48,070 nt of DNA from Gemmatimonas sp. (GTDB lineage: Bacteria > Gemmatimonadota > Gemmatimonadetes > Gemmatimonadales > Gemmatimonadaceae). The notes below the pieces were generated by a model. The model worked only from the letters and a program-made list of their open reading frames with translations. It made no database searches and was not told the DNA's origin. The stretch spans positions 1 to 48,070 of the forward strand of contig JAABRT010000020.1 in the NCBI GenBank assembly GCA_011390805.1, in the 5' to 3' direction. Position 1 is the first letter of the stretch. Every line of letters starts with the position of its first letter. Positions 36,632 to 46,598 of this stretch are shown here, one piece after another. Position numbers and translations under genes: made by a program.

Positions 36632-36655
36632 ACTTTGTTCGGACGGCAAACAAAG
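36632..36655. promoter_or_regulatory. Palindromic operator, copy 2 (probable ROK site)
   Basis: ACTTTGTTCG (36632-36641), GACGGC, AAACAAAG (36648-36655) repeats the palindrome at 23064 with identical fixed bases and spacing but a different six-base centre. It overlaps the -10 region of the minus arm promoter and lies 61 bases from the glycosidase-barrel ATG. Confidence 0.78.
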
Positions 36656-36680
36656 TCGCACCGGAATCCTGAGGTGTCAA
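36652..36680 (-). promoter_or_regulatory. Sigma70-type promoter of the minus arm
   Basis: On the minus strand a perfect TTGACA (36680-36675) is followed after exactly 17 bp by GACTTT (36657-36652) inside operator copy 2. The predicted leader to the ATG at 36571 is about 75 nt, close to that of the plus arm. Confidence 0.65.
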
Positions 36681-36715
36681 GATCCGTTTGCTCGGGAACC
36701 GTTGGCTGACCGCCG

Positions 36716-38593
36716 CTACTCCATGGGCAGATACATGCCATTTCCCAGCGGCATCATCTGCTGAGCGGACATGGCGCGCGACGTGGGCGGCGCTTCTCCG
36801 AAGATGTCCATGGCCCGTATGGCGGCGTCCACAGCCGCCAGCGCGCGCTCGATCTCGGTGGTGGTTTTGGCGATTTCCCAGCGGTAGAGCGCACCTGACG
36901 CGGCGTAAGCGCCGATGCCGAACACCATGCCGGCGCCCAGCACAGGCGCGGCAAGGGTGGCTCCGGCCAGCGCCATGACCTTGATGCCGGTGGCAGCGGC
37001 AATCCCTGCTCCGGTGGCAACACTGCCACTGATGCCCAGTCCGTAGCCGGCAATGTTGGCGCCGAGTCCGCGTCGCAAATCGAGGTTGGCGGTGACTTCG
37101 CAGCCGCGCGGGTCGCCGGGAAGAGAGGAAATGGTCACGCGCAACTCACGCACGTACACGCCGTAACGGGTCCAGGTAAACCGATAGTCGCTCCCCACCA
37201 TGTCGGGGATGCGAAACACCAGCACCCCGCCGTCGAGCGGGTGCCCGCCCACCGTTTCCACCAGCTCGAGTCCGTACGGGTGTGCCTGGAGTGTACGGCC
37301 CAGCGCCGCGAGTACCATGCGCGGGGGGAACCGGAACGGTCGGGCAATGGCCAGCGAGCGTTGGGATGTGCCGAGCAGCCGCGTGGCGACGCGGTCCTGC
37401 CACGCGGGCACCCGGTTGGCCTGCTGAATCGCCGATGACGACGACTGCAGCTCGGCCATGGCCAAGGAGACGTAGCGCTGCGAAATGCCGGCTTCGATGG
37501 CCGCGACTTCGACGTCGTGGGCACGGAAGCCATCGGTCTGGGAGGCGCTCTCCGTAGTGGTGCGCATCTCATCGGCGCCAGCCGCAGGCAGCGCGCGCGT
37601 ATCAGCACCCAGTCCGGTGTCCCGCACGCGGGACTCGAGACGAGCGGCGGCTTCGGCCTGCAGCTGCGCGGCGCGCCGCCAGACGGCGTGCGCTTCGTCG
37701 GTGCTGAGCACGCGACTGCCGGAGGGCGCGACGGCCGCCGGTGTCGATTCGAGCGCCTTGGTGAGTGCGTCGGCCAGCGCTTCGCCGGTAAGAAAGCGAT
37801 CGGCCGGGTCTTTTTGCAGGCAGCAGTCAATCACATTGGCGAGCGCGGGCGGAATATCCGGCGCGTACGACCTGAGCGGTGGCGGGTTGCGCGTGGCGTG
37901 GGCCACGATGATGGCTTGGGGCGATTCGCCGTCAAAGGGAAGCCGCCCGCTCAGCGCCAGAAAACCGGCGACGCCGAGCGCGTACAGGTCGCTGCGTCCG
38001 TCAAGTGTATCGCCGGCACACTGCTCCGGGCTCATGTAGTGCACGGTGCCCAGCACGTAGCCGTCCTGGGTTATGGACGGATCGAAATCAGTGCGGGCGA
38101 TGCCGAAATCCGTCACGACGGCGCGGTTCGTACCGCGGTCAATCATGATGTTTTCGGGCTTGATGTCGCGGTGTACGATGCCGCGCGCATGGGCGTAGGC
38201 GAGCGCCCACGCCACTTCACGCAAAACCCGCACGACGTCGGCCGGGCCAAGCGGACCACGGTCGCGAATGCGGTCCGCGAATGACTCACCCTCGATGTAG
38301 CCCATGGTAAAGAAGGCGAAGCCATCCACTTCGTCGGCGCGATAGATGTCCACGATGTTCGGGTGCGACAGCTGCGCGGCCGTACGCGCTTCGCGCAGGA
38401 AGCGTTCGCGTGTATCGCCCACCTCCGCCAGATGCGGAGGCAGCACTTTCATGGCCACCAGTCGATCGAGGCGCTCGTCGCGCGCCAGGAACACCACTCC
38501 CATGCCGCCACGACCGAGTTCGCGCTCGATAGTGTATTGGCCGCGCAGCGAGGTGCGCAGGGAAGCGAGTTCGCTGGTGGGAGTGGTAGGCAT
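36716..38593 (-). CDS. Ser/Thr protein kinase with glycine-rich hydrophobic C-terminal region
   Basis: The 625-residue protein starts with a complete Hanks-type kinase domain (about 20-285): glycine loop G-R-G-G-M-G-V-V, K49 in A-M-K-V, catalytic H-R-D143-I-K-P-E-N, D-F-G at 162-164 and M-S-P-E-Q. A helical linker follows (about 300-420). The C-terminal region contains a beta-rich block (about 430-520) and a Gly/Ala-rich hydrophobic stretch (about 525-585; G-S-V-A-T-G-A-G-I-A-A-A-T-G) that may insert in membrane as a glycine-zipper hairpin. PASTA or NHL sensor domains are absent. I chose the ATG at 38593 rather than an upstream TTG. The gene has no partner in an operon; its upstream region carries the 57-bp repeats. 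Confidence 0.9.
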   Translation of the reverse strand: MPTTPTSELASLRTSLRGQYTIERELGRGGMGVVFLARDERLDRLVAMKVLPPHLAEVGDTRERFLREARTAAQLSHPNIVDIYRADEVDGFAFFTMGYIEGESFADRIRDRGPLGPADVVRVLREVAWALAYAHARGIVHRDIKPENIMIDRGTNRAVVTDFGIARTDFDPSITQDGYVLGTVHYMSPEQCAGDTLDGRSDLYALGVAGFLALSGRLPFDGESPQAIIVAHATRNPPPLRSYAPDIPPALANVIDCCLQKDPADRFLTGEALADALTKALESTPAAVAPSGSRVLSTDEAHAVWRRAAQLQAEAAARLESRVRDTGLGADTRALPAAGADEMRTTTESASQTDGFRAHDVEVAAIEAGISQRYVSLAMAELQSSSSAIQQANRVPAWQDRVATRLLGTSQRSLAIARPFRFPPRMVLAALGRTLQAHPYGLELVETVGGHPLDGGVLVFRIPDMVGSDYRFTWTRYGVYVRELRVTISSLPGDPRGCEVTANLDLRRGLGANIAGYGLGISGSVATGAGIAAATGIKVMALAGATLAAPVLGAGMVFGIGAYAASGALYRWEIAKTTTEIERALAAVDAAIRAMDIFGEAPPTSRAMSAQQMMPLGNGMYLPME

Positions 38594-38643
38594 GGGTGAC
38601 AATACTACGAGGCGGACGCGACTCTGGTTGCAGTGGACAGAAT

Positions 38644-38871
38644 AACAACCGTTTGACCGCGTTATCGGTGGGAGTTTACGGTGAACGGTTTGCGGTGACC
38701 GACAACCGAAAACCGTCCACTCCGACTGAGAACGCAGTCGAACGGCTGTTGACCACTGTCAACCGAACACCGCCCACCCCGGCCGACAACGCAGTCGAAC
38801 GGCTGTCGGAGACTGTCAACCGAACACCGCTCACCCCAACCGACAACGCAGTCGAACGGTTGTTGACGACG
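38644..38871. repeat. 57-bp tandem repeat, three copies plus one inverted copy
   Basis: Three direct units of exactly 57 bp start at 38701, 38758 and 38815, sharing cores such as AACGCAGTCGAACGG. The segment 38644-38690 matches the reverse complement of a unit at roughly three quarters of positions, so the array can fold into a long hairpin. Each unit reads TTGACA or a close variant on the minus strand. It lies in the 372-bp gap between the kinase start and the metalloprotease end; no gene is supported there. Confidence 0.82.
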
Positions 38872-38902
38872 CTCGGCATCGCCCCCATCTCCGAATTGAC
38901 AC

Positions 38903-38933
38903 GGGGGCGACGGTCACCCTGACCATCGCCCCC
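38903..38933 (-). terminator. Stem-loop downstream of the metalloprotease gene
   Basis: GGGGGCGACGGTCA (38903-38916) and TGACCATCGCCCCC (38920-38933) pair over 14 positions with one mismatch around a CCC loop. It lies 33 bases past the metalloprotease stop on that gene's strand. No T tract follows, so it may be a weak terminator or 3' end stabiliser. Confidence 0.6.
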
Positions 38934-38965
38934 GCTCCCCGTGATGTGCTGCCCGACGCGATTAC

Positions 38966-41467
<2,502 letters not shown>

Positions 41468-41650
41468 CGTGCGGGGGTGAGAGGGAATACCAGGTGGGCA
41501 GTGGCGGGAAGCGTGCTGATCCGCCACGTTTGTTAAGCTATCTGCCTGCCGGACGATCTGCCTCGAAAAAAACACCGAGTGCCCAGCGCCCATACTACTA
41601 CTCCCTGGTCCCGTTCCATGCTGACCCCAACCACCAACGGAGCGTCGCCG

Positions 41651-43582
41651 ATGTCCGACGGCCGCTCGGTGGCGGTGGCGGCGTGGAGTCAGGACGGGCT
41701 TATCCTCGATGCCAACGATGCCTTTCTGTCGCTCGTGGGTGCATCGCATGAGGTCTTGACCACCGGTTCACTGAGCTGGGATTCCATTGAGGACCCGGTG
41801 GCCGCGGTGTCTACCCGTGCCATGCGCATGCTGGTGGCTGAGGCCGGAATGGCGCCGCCGTACGAAACGATGCTGCGCCACGCCGACGGCACGCTGGTGC
41901 CGGTGCTGGTGGTTGTCACGACGCTCGATCGGGAGCGTGGGGTCGGCTGGTGCTTTGCGCTCGACCTGCGCACGCAAAAGGCCACCGAAGCCGCACTGCG
42001 TACCTCCGAAGAGCGCTATCGGCTGGTCACGCGCGCTGCCGGAGGCGCGATCTGGGAATGGGATCTGGAGCACGATCAGATCACCTTCCTCGACGGGGTC
42101 GCTGATCGCTTCGGCTGGGATGTCACGGGCCAGGCCATGCCTATCAGCTGGTGGCACGAACGCATCCATCCCGATGACATCGGTGCACTGCTCGCCACGG
42201 CCGAAGAGGTGCACGCCAGCCGCATTGGCAACGCCACCCATTCGTATCGCTTCCGTCGCGCCGACAATACCTGGGCGATGGTGCATGATCATTTCCACGT
42301 GGTGCGCGACGAACAGGGTGGGCCGGAGCGCGTGCTGGGGGTGATGCTCGACGCTACCGATCGGCACGCGCTCGAAGAGCAGTTGCGTCAAGCACAGAAA
42401 ATGGACGCGGTAGGGCGGCTCGCGGGCGGCGTCGCTCATGACTTCAACAACCTGCTCACCGTCATTCGTGGCAACGCGTCGCTGTTGCTGGAGCAGATGC
42501 CGGCCGAAAGCGAGTTGCGCGGCGAAATACAGGAAATCGAACGTGCAGCCTCACGGGCCAGCGATCTTACCCGGCAGTTGTTGGCCTTCGGACGCAAACA
42601 GGTGTTGCAGCCGCAGGATCTGGATATCAATGCGGTAGTGGCGCAGCTCACGCGCATGCTCGACCGGTTGATTCCCAAAACCATTGCGGTACGACTCACG
42701 CCCGCGCCCGATGTGGGGCTGGTGCGCGCCGATCGCGGTCAGGTGGAGCAGGTGATTCTCAACCTGGTCATCAACGCGCGCGATGCGATGCCCGATGGCG
42801 GTGCGCTGGAGTTACGGACTGGCGAGTTTGACGTCGGCCGCACGCAGCGGGCATGGAAGGTGGACGGTCCGGTGGCCCCACCGGATGTCCCAATCAGACC
42901 CGGCCGGTACATTTTCCTTTCGGTGACCGATTCAGGGGCCGGCATGGACGAAGGTACACGCGCACGTGCCTTCGAACCGTTCTTCACCACCAAGGCGGTG
43001 GGTCAGGGTACGGGGTTGGGATTGGCAACCGTATACGGCATTGTGAAGCAAAGCGATGGCTACGTGTGGATTGATAGCGCACCGTTGCGCGGCACCACGG
43101 TGCACGTGTGTTTGCCACGCGTTGAAGCAGAAACCAAAGCGCCGCGTTTCACACCATCCTCTGTTGCCGCGGTGCCGGGCCCACGCACGGTCCTGCTGGT
43201 AGAAGACGAAGACGGTGTTCGTGATCTGACACAGCGCGTCCTTGAACGGCAAGGATACATGGTGTTCGTGGCGCGTGATGGCGTCGAAGCACTGGCGCTC
43301 TTTGAAGACCACAAGGGCGACATTGACGTACTGGTAACCGACGTGGTCATGCCACGACTTGGCGGCAGCGAGCTGGTAAGCAAGGTGCGCGCGCAGCAGA
43401 GTGATCTGCCGGTCCTGTTCATGTCGGGCTACGCGCGCAACGCTGCGATTCGCGGTGCGCCCGGCGACAGGCGCACACGCTTTTTACAGAAGCCGTTTAC
43501 CGTACCGGCATTTCAGCAGGCGGTCGCCGAGTTGTTGACGCACGCGTCGGCGAAGCGTGGGCGTTCAGCCAATGCGCCGTAA
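41651..43582 (+). CDS. PAS-PAS hybrid histidine kinase with C-terminal receiver
   Basis: The 643-residue protein has two PAS domains (about 5-108 and 118-240; the second with the W-E-W-D and R-I-H-P-D-D motifs), then HisKA with phospho-acceptor H263 in G-G-V-A-H-D-F-N-N-L-L. The HATPase_c boxes follow (N-L-V-I-N-A-R-D-A-M, D-S-G-A-G-M, G-T-G-L-G-L-A-T-V-Y-G). A receiver domain occupies about 513-630, with D564 in V-T-D-V-V-M-P and the K-P-F lysine. No membrane segment is present, so it senses a cytoplasmic signal. No DNA-binding regulator is adjacent. The start at 41651 has GGAG 8 nt upstream; the preceding in-frame ATGs lack one. Confidence 0.92.
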   Translation: MSDGRSVAVAAWSQDGLILDANDAFLSLVGASHEVLTTGSLSWDSIEDPVAAVSTRAMRMLVAEAGMAPPYETMLRHADGTLVPVLVVVTTLDRERGVGWCFALDLRTQKATEAALRTSEERYRLVTRAAGGAIWEWDLEHDQITFLDGVADRFGWDVTGQAMPISWWHERIHPDDIGALLATAEEVHASRIGNATHSYRFRRADNTWAMVHDHFHVVRDEQGGPERVLGVMLDATDRHALEEQLRQAQKMDAVGRLAGGVAHDFNNLLTVIRGNASLLLEQMPAESELRGEIQEIERAASRASDLTRQLLAFGRKQVLQPQDLDINAVVAQLTRMLDRLIPKTIAVRLTPAPDVGLVRADRGQVEQVILNLVINARDAMPDGGALELRTGEFDVGRTQRAWKVDGPVAPPDVPIRPGRYIFLSVTDSGAGMDEGTRARAFEPFFTTKAVGQGTGLGLATVYGIVKQSDGYVWIDSAPLRGTTVHVCLPRVEAETKAPRFTPSSVAAVPGPRTVLLVEDEDGVRDLTQRVLERQGYMVFVARDGVEALALFEDHKGDIDVLVTDVVMPRLGGSELVSKVRAQQSDLPVLFMSGYARNAAIRGAPGDRRTRFLQKPFTVPAFQQAVAELLTHASAKRGRSANAP

Positions 43583-43618
43583 CGCGATTGTGCTGTGCTG
43601 CAGTGCAGCGCCGGAAGA

Positions 43619-45322
43619 TCACGGCCTCTCTGCTTTCAGTTTGAGCGCCAGCCAGTCGGCAAGAACGCCCAGCGCTTCCTTCGTTGGACGTCGATCCGGC
43701 AGCTTCGCGTAACCGGCCGGCACGCCTGACGGATCGCGCTGAAACAAGTGGTTTGTCGCTGGCAAGACACGCACGGTTACATCCGCGTTGCCGCCCGAAC
43801 TGAACGCCGCCGCCAGCGTATCGGCCTGCTCGGCTGTCACCTGCTGATCTGTTTCGCCCTGCAACACGAGCACCGGTACACGCACCACGCGCGCGGTGGG
43901 TATGGGATCGTAGCGGATAAACTCCTGGAGCCACGGACTGCGTTGTGCCGTGCTGTCGAGCTGCTGTTGCGCGACCTTGAACATTGAGTCGCGCGCGGCC
44001 CCGGCGCTTGACGGATAGAGCTGGGCAATGGCTGACCGTTGCTGGAATGCAATCACGCGCGCACCGGTGTACGCCGGACCAGCGAGCAGCGCGATCGCCG
44101 CCAACGTGGAATCCGTGGACGCCACAAGCGGCGCAATAAGCCCGCCTTCACTGTGGCCGATGAGTGCCAGACGCGAGGCGTCTACGTCGGAACGATTGCG
44201 CAACCAGCCCAGCGCGGACTGCACATCCTGCGCAAAATCACGACTCGTGGCCGTTGCAAAGTTGCCGGTGCTTTCGCCGACACCGCGATCGTCCAGTCGC
44301 AAGACGGCGATTCCGCGACGCCCCAGTGTGTCGGCGATGTCGCGGAACAGGCGATAGCCCTCGATGCCCGCCAGTGCCGCATCACGATCCTGCGCACCAC
44401 TGCCCGAAATCGTCACGGCGACGGGAAACGGTCCTGCCGCATTGCGCGGTGTGGTCAGCGTGCCGGCGAGCGTATGTCCCATCGGTGTCGTGATACGCAC
44501 CGACTCGGCGCGATACGGGGCACCCTCCGGAGCGTCGTATGACACAGCAACGTCGGGGGCCGCAAAGCGACCGAACAGCGCGTCAAGGCCACCTGCGACA
44601 CCTCGTATCACGTATCCACGAAGATTCTGCGCAGGTACTGCGCTCTGCAGCAACTCCCCGTTCTCGGAAAAAATGTACTGACTGGTGAGACCGGCCACGG
44701 TGACTGTGCTGGTGTCGCCACGATGCCCAATGGACATCGGTGTTAACTGCGCGCCGGCAGCCAGCATGACCCAGGCGGTGTCCACTGCCGTGCCGCTACC
44801 GCGCGGTTGGCGCCGCAGCGTATACGCCGCGTGAGACAACGACTGATTCACCAACCACGAAGCACCGGTTCGCGAAGGCAGCGTTGCCTGAGGCGCACCG
44901 AGTGACGACTGAAGCGACGCACCAGCCGGCGGTGCCGCGTGCACGTACGCGCTGTCGCCTTGCACGCGCAGCACCAGCCGTTGCATTGCGGCTTCGGAAT
45001 CATTGGCACCTGGTCGCCACGCTTCAATGAGCAGCGTGGATGTGCCGCCGGCTTCGTTGAGTAACTGTGTCCAGCGAATGCGCGGTTGCCCACGCAGTCG
45101 CAGGTCGCCCACAAGCGCACCGTCGGATCGCTCAACGCGCTCCACGCCGAGCGTATCGTTGCCGAGCACGTACAACATCGTGTACCCGGGCGCGGCGTTC
45201 GCCAAAGATGGACCGGAGGTTGGCTGCGCGAGCAGCAAACCTCCGCCGATTGCGAGCAGCAGCAGCCCGATAATCGCCAGCACGACTGGGTTGGTGAACG
45301 GACGACGAAAGGGACGAAACAT
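43619..45322 (-). CDS. Membrane-anchored alpha/beta hydrolase
   Basis: This 567-residue protein has an N-terminal membrane segment (about 12-33), then a beta-rich domain to about residue 270. The hydrolase domain carries the nucleophile S391 in I-G-H-S-E-G-G, an acid in L-Q-G-E-T-D-Q-Q-V and a histidine in A-T-N-H-L-F, giving a complete catalytic triad as in dienelactone hydrolase/prolyl-oligopeptidase-like enzymes. The G-S-G-A-Q-D-R-D oxyanion-type block near 310 matches the same group. The substrate is unknown, and the location is outside the inner membrane. It starts 12 nt after the ribbon-helix-helix gene, so it probably belongs to the SPFH operon. Confidence 0.87.
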   Translation of the reverse strand: MFRPFRRPFTNPVVLAIIGLLLLAIGGGLLLAQPTSGPSLANAAPGYTMLYVLGNDTLGVERVERSDGALVGDLRLRGQPRIRWTQLLNEAGGTSTLLIEAWRPGANDSEAAMQRLVLRVQGDSAYVHAAPPAGASLQSSLGAPQATLPSRTGASWLVNQSLSHAAYTLRRQPRGSGTAVDTAWVMLAAGAQLTPMSIGHRGDTSTVTVAGLTSQYIFSENGELLQSAVPAQNLRGYVIRGVAGGLDALFGRFAAPDVAVSYDAPEGAPYRAESVRITTPMGHTLAGTLTTPRNAAGPFPVAVTISGSGAQDRDAALAGIEGYRLFRDIADTLGRRGIAVLRLDDRGVGESTGNFATATSRDFAQDVQSALGWLRNRSDVDASRLALIGHSEGGLIAPLVASTDSTLAAIALLAGPAYTGARVIAFQQRSAIAQLYPSSAGAARDSMFKVAQQQLDSTAQRSPWLQEFIRYDPIPTARVVRVPVLVLQGETDQQVTAEQADTLAAAFSSGGNADVTVRVLPATNHLFQRDPSGVPAGYAKLPDRRPTKEALGVLADWLALKLKAERP

Positions 45323-45334
45323 GGTGCTCTCCGG

Positions 45335-45523
45335 TCAGGAATCTGGTTCAGCATTAACCGGGCGCTTGGTCGCACCCGGCTTCCGTCCCGCGCGCTTGAG
45401 TGCATCGCGCAAGACAAACTCGATCTGCCCGTTCACGCTGCGCAGCTCGTCATCGGCCCAGCGATGTACTGCGTCGAGTACCTCGCGGTCGATGCGCAAC
45501 AGAAACGGCTTGCGTTCAGCCAT
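45335..45523 (-). CDS. Arc-like ribbon-helix-helix small protein
   Basis: The 62-residue protein has the strand-helix-helix pattern of Arc/MetJ DNA-binding proteins: K-P-F-L-L-R-I-D (strand), then E-V-L-D-A-V-H-R-W-A-D-D-E and S-V-N-G-Q-I-E-F-V-L-R-D-A-L-K-R-A-G (helices), followed by a basic tail. Close sequence patterns are common as small genes beside SPFH genes. It sits 36 nt after the SPFH gene and 12 nt before the hydrolase, all on the minus strand. It is likely a regulator of this operon, though an accessory role to the SPFH protein is possible. No strong ribosome site is visible. Confidence 0.8.
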   Translation of the reverse strand: MAERKPFLLRIDREVLDAVHRWADDELRSVNGQIEFVLRDALKRAGRKPGATKRPVNAEPDS

Positions 45524-45559
45524 TGGCGAGCGGGCGGTATGACATGGGAGTGCGTTGCC

Positions 45560-46432
45560 TCAATGATGGATCGTACCCGTGTTCACCACCGGCGTTACGG
45601 CCCGGTCGGAACACAGCACGACCAACAGGTTGCTCACCATTGCGGCTTTGCGCTCTTCGTCAAAATCCACGATTTTTTCGGCCGACAGCTGGGCGAGTGC
45701 CATCTGCACCATACCAACGGCGCCTTCCACGATGGTTTGCCTCGCAGCCACGACGGCGCTGGCCTGTTGCCGTTGAAGCATCGCGGCGGCGATTTCCTGC
45801 GCGTAGGCCAGGTGGCTGATCCGGGCCTCCATCACTTCCACTCCCGCCTTGGCCAGTCGCTCGGTGAGCGCCTCCAGCAAACTGGTGGACACAATGTCGG
45901 TGTGCGTGGACAACGAAATGTCTTCGTCGCCGTGCGTGTCGTACGGGTAGGTGCTGGCCAGCGCACGCAGCGCCGATTCGCTCTGCATGTGCACGTATTC
46001 CGTGTAGTCGTTGACTTCAAAAATCGCCTCGGCCGTATCGGTCACGCGCCATACCACAATGGCTGCGATATCCACCGGGTTTGAGCGGGCATCGTTCACC
46101 TTGAGTTTGCCCGTTTCGAAGTTGTGCACACGCAGTGAAACGGCCTGCTTGTGCATGAACGGGTTGGTGAACCACAGCCCGGGCGATTTTGCCGTGCCGC
46201 GGTAGTTGCCAAAGAGGGTGAGGACGCGCCCCTCATTGGGATTGACGATAAAAAAACCGGGCGTGAGCACGAGTGACAGCACAGCCACCAGTGCGGCGGC
46301 AATAGTTCGCGGCCCGTCCTGCACTTTCACCGCGACGATAAACATCCAGGCACTGGCGAGCAGCGCCACGATGAGCAACAACAGAATGGGAATGCCAGCG
46401 ACAGGTTTGGCCTGCGACTCGCGAAACGTCAT
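45560..46432 (-). CDS. SPFH/Band 7 domain membrane protein
   Basis: This 290-residue protein has two N-terminal hydrophobic segments (about 13-30 and 37-55) and an SPFH domain with the F-I-V-N-P-N-E-G-R-V-L-T-L-F-G-N-Y-R-G-T start and the L-T-E-R-L-A-K-A-G-V-E-V-M-E-A-R-I-S-H region. A helical coiled-coil segment follows (A-A-A-M-L-Q-R-Q-Q-A-S-A-V). SPFH proteins assemble into membrane scaffolds that gather or guard other membrane proteins. I selected the ATG at 46432 because GAGG lies 5 nt upstream; an upstream TTG at 46450 is less likely. First gene of the SPFH - RHH - hydrolase operon. Confidence 0.9.
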   Translation of the reverse strand: MTFRESQAKPVAGIPILLLLIVALLASAWMFIVAVKVQDGPRTIAAALVAVLSLVLTPGFFIVNPNEGRVLTLFGNYRGTAKSPGLWFTNPFMHKQAVSLRVHNFETGKLKVNDARSNPVDIAAIVVWRVTDTAEAIFEVNDYTEYVHMQSESALRALASTYPYDTHGDEDISLSTHTDIVSTSLLEALTERLAKAGVEVMEARISHLAYAQEIAAAMLQRQQASAVVAARQTIVEGAVGMVQMALAQLSAEKIVDFDEERKAAMVSNLLVVLCSDRAVTPVVNTGTIHH

Positions 46433-46598
46433 GACCGCCTCACCAGACAAGAGTGGAGACTGAGCAAGTGACAGCAGAATGATATCACTTGAATATCGAA
46501 TACGGGGGAGGTCGGTACGCGGTTTCAGGAGTTGTGTGTGATTTGTGTCACGCCCTGCTGGCCCGGCGCAGAACTGATGGCGCGCGTAGTTTGCGGGC

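Noticed and set aside
38644..38871. CRISPR array
   Set aside because: Units are contiguous with no spacers and one copy is inverted; no cas gene is nearby.
38596..38922. 108-residue plus frame through the 57-bp repeats
   Set aside because: The period is a multiple of three, so it stays open by chance; the opposite strand is open too and the product is merely the repeat.
41523..41535. Operator near the metalloprotease start (TTTGTTAAG)
   Set aside because: A single half-site without a palindromic partner.
43590..43612. Terminator hairpin between the histidine kinase and hydrolase genes
   Set aside because: The GCTGCA/TGCAGC palindrome leaves no room for a loop of normal size, and there is no T tract.
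45086..46084. 332-residue plus frame across the SPFH operon
   Set aside because: Spans three minus-strand genes with clear domains and has no domain of its own.
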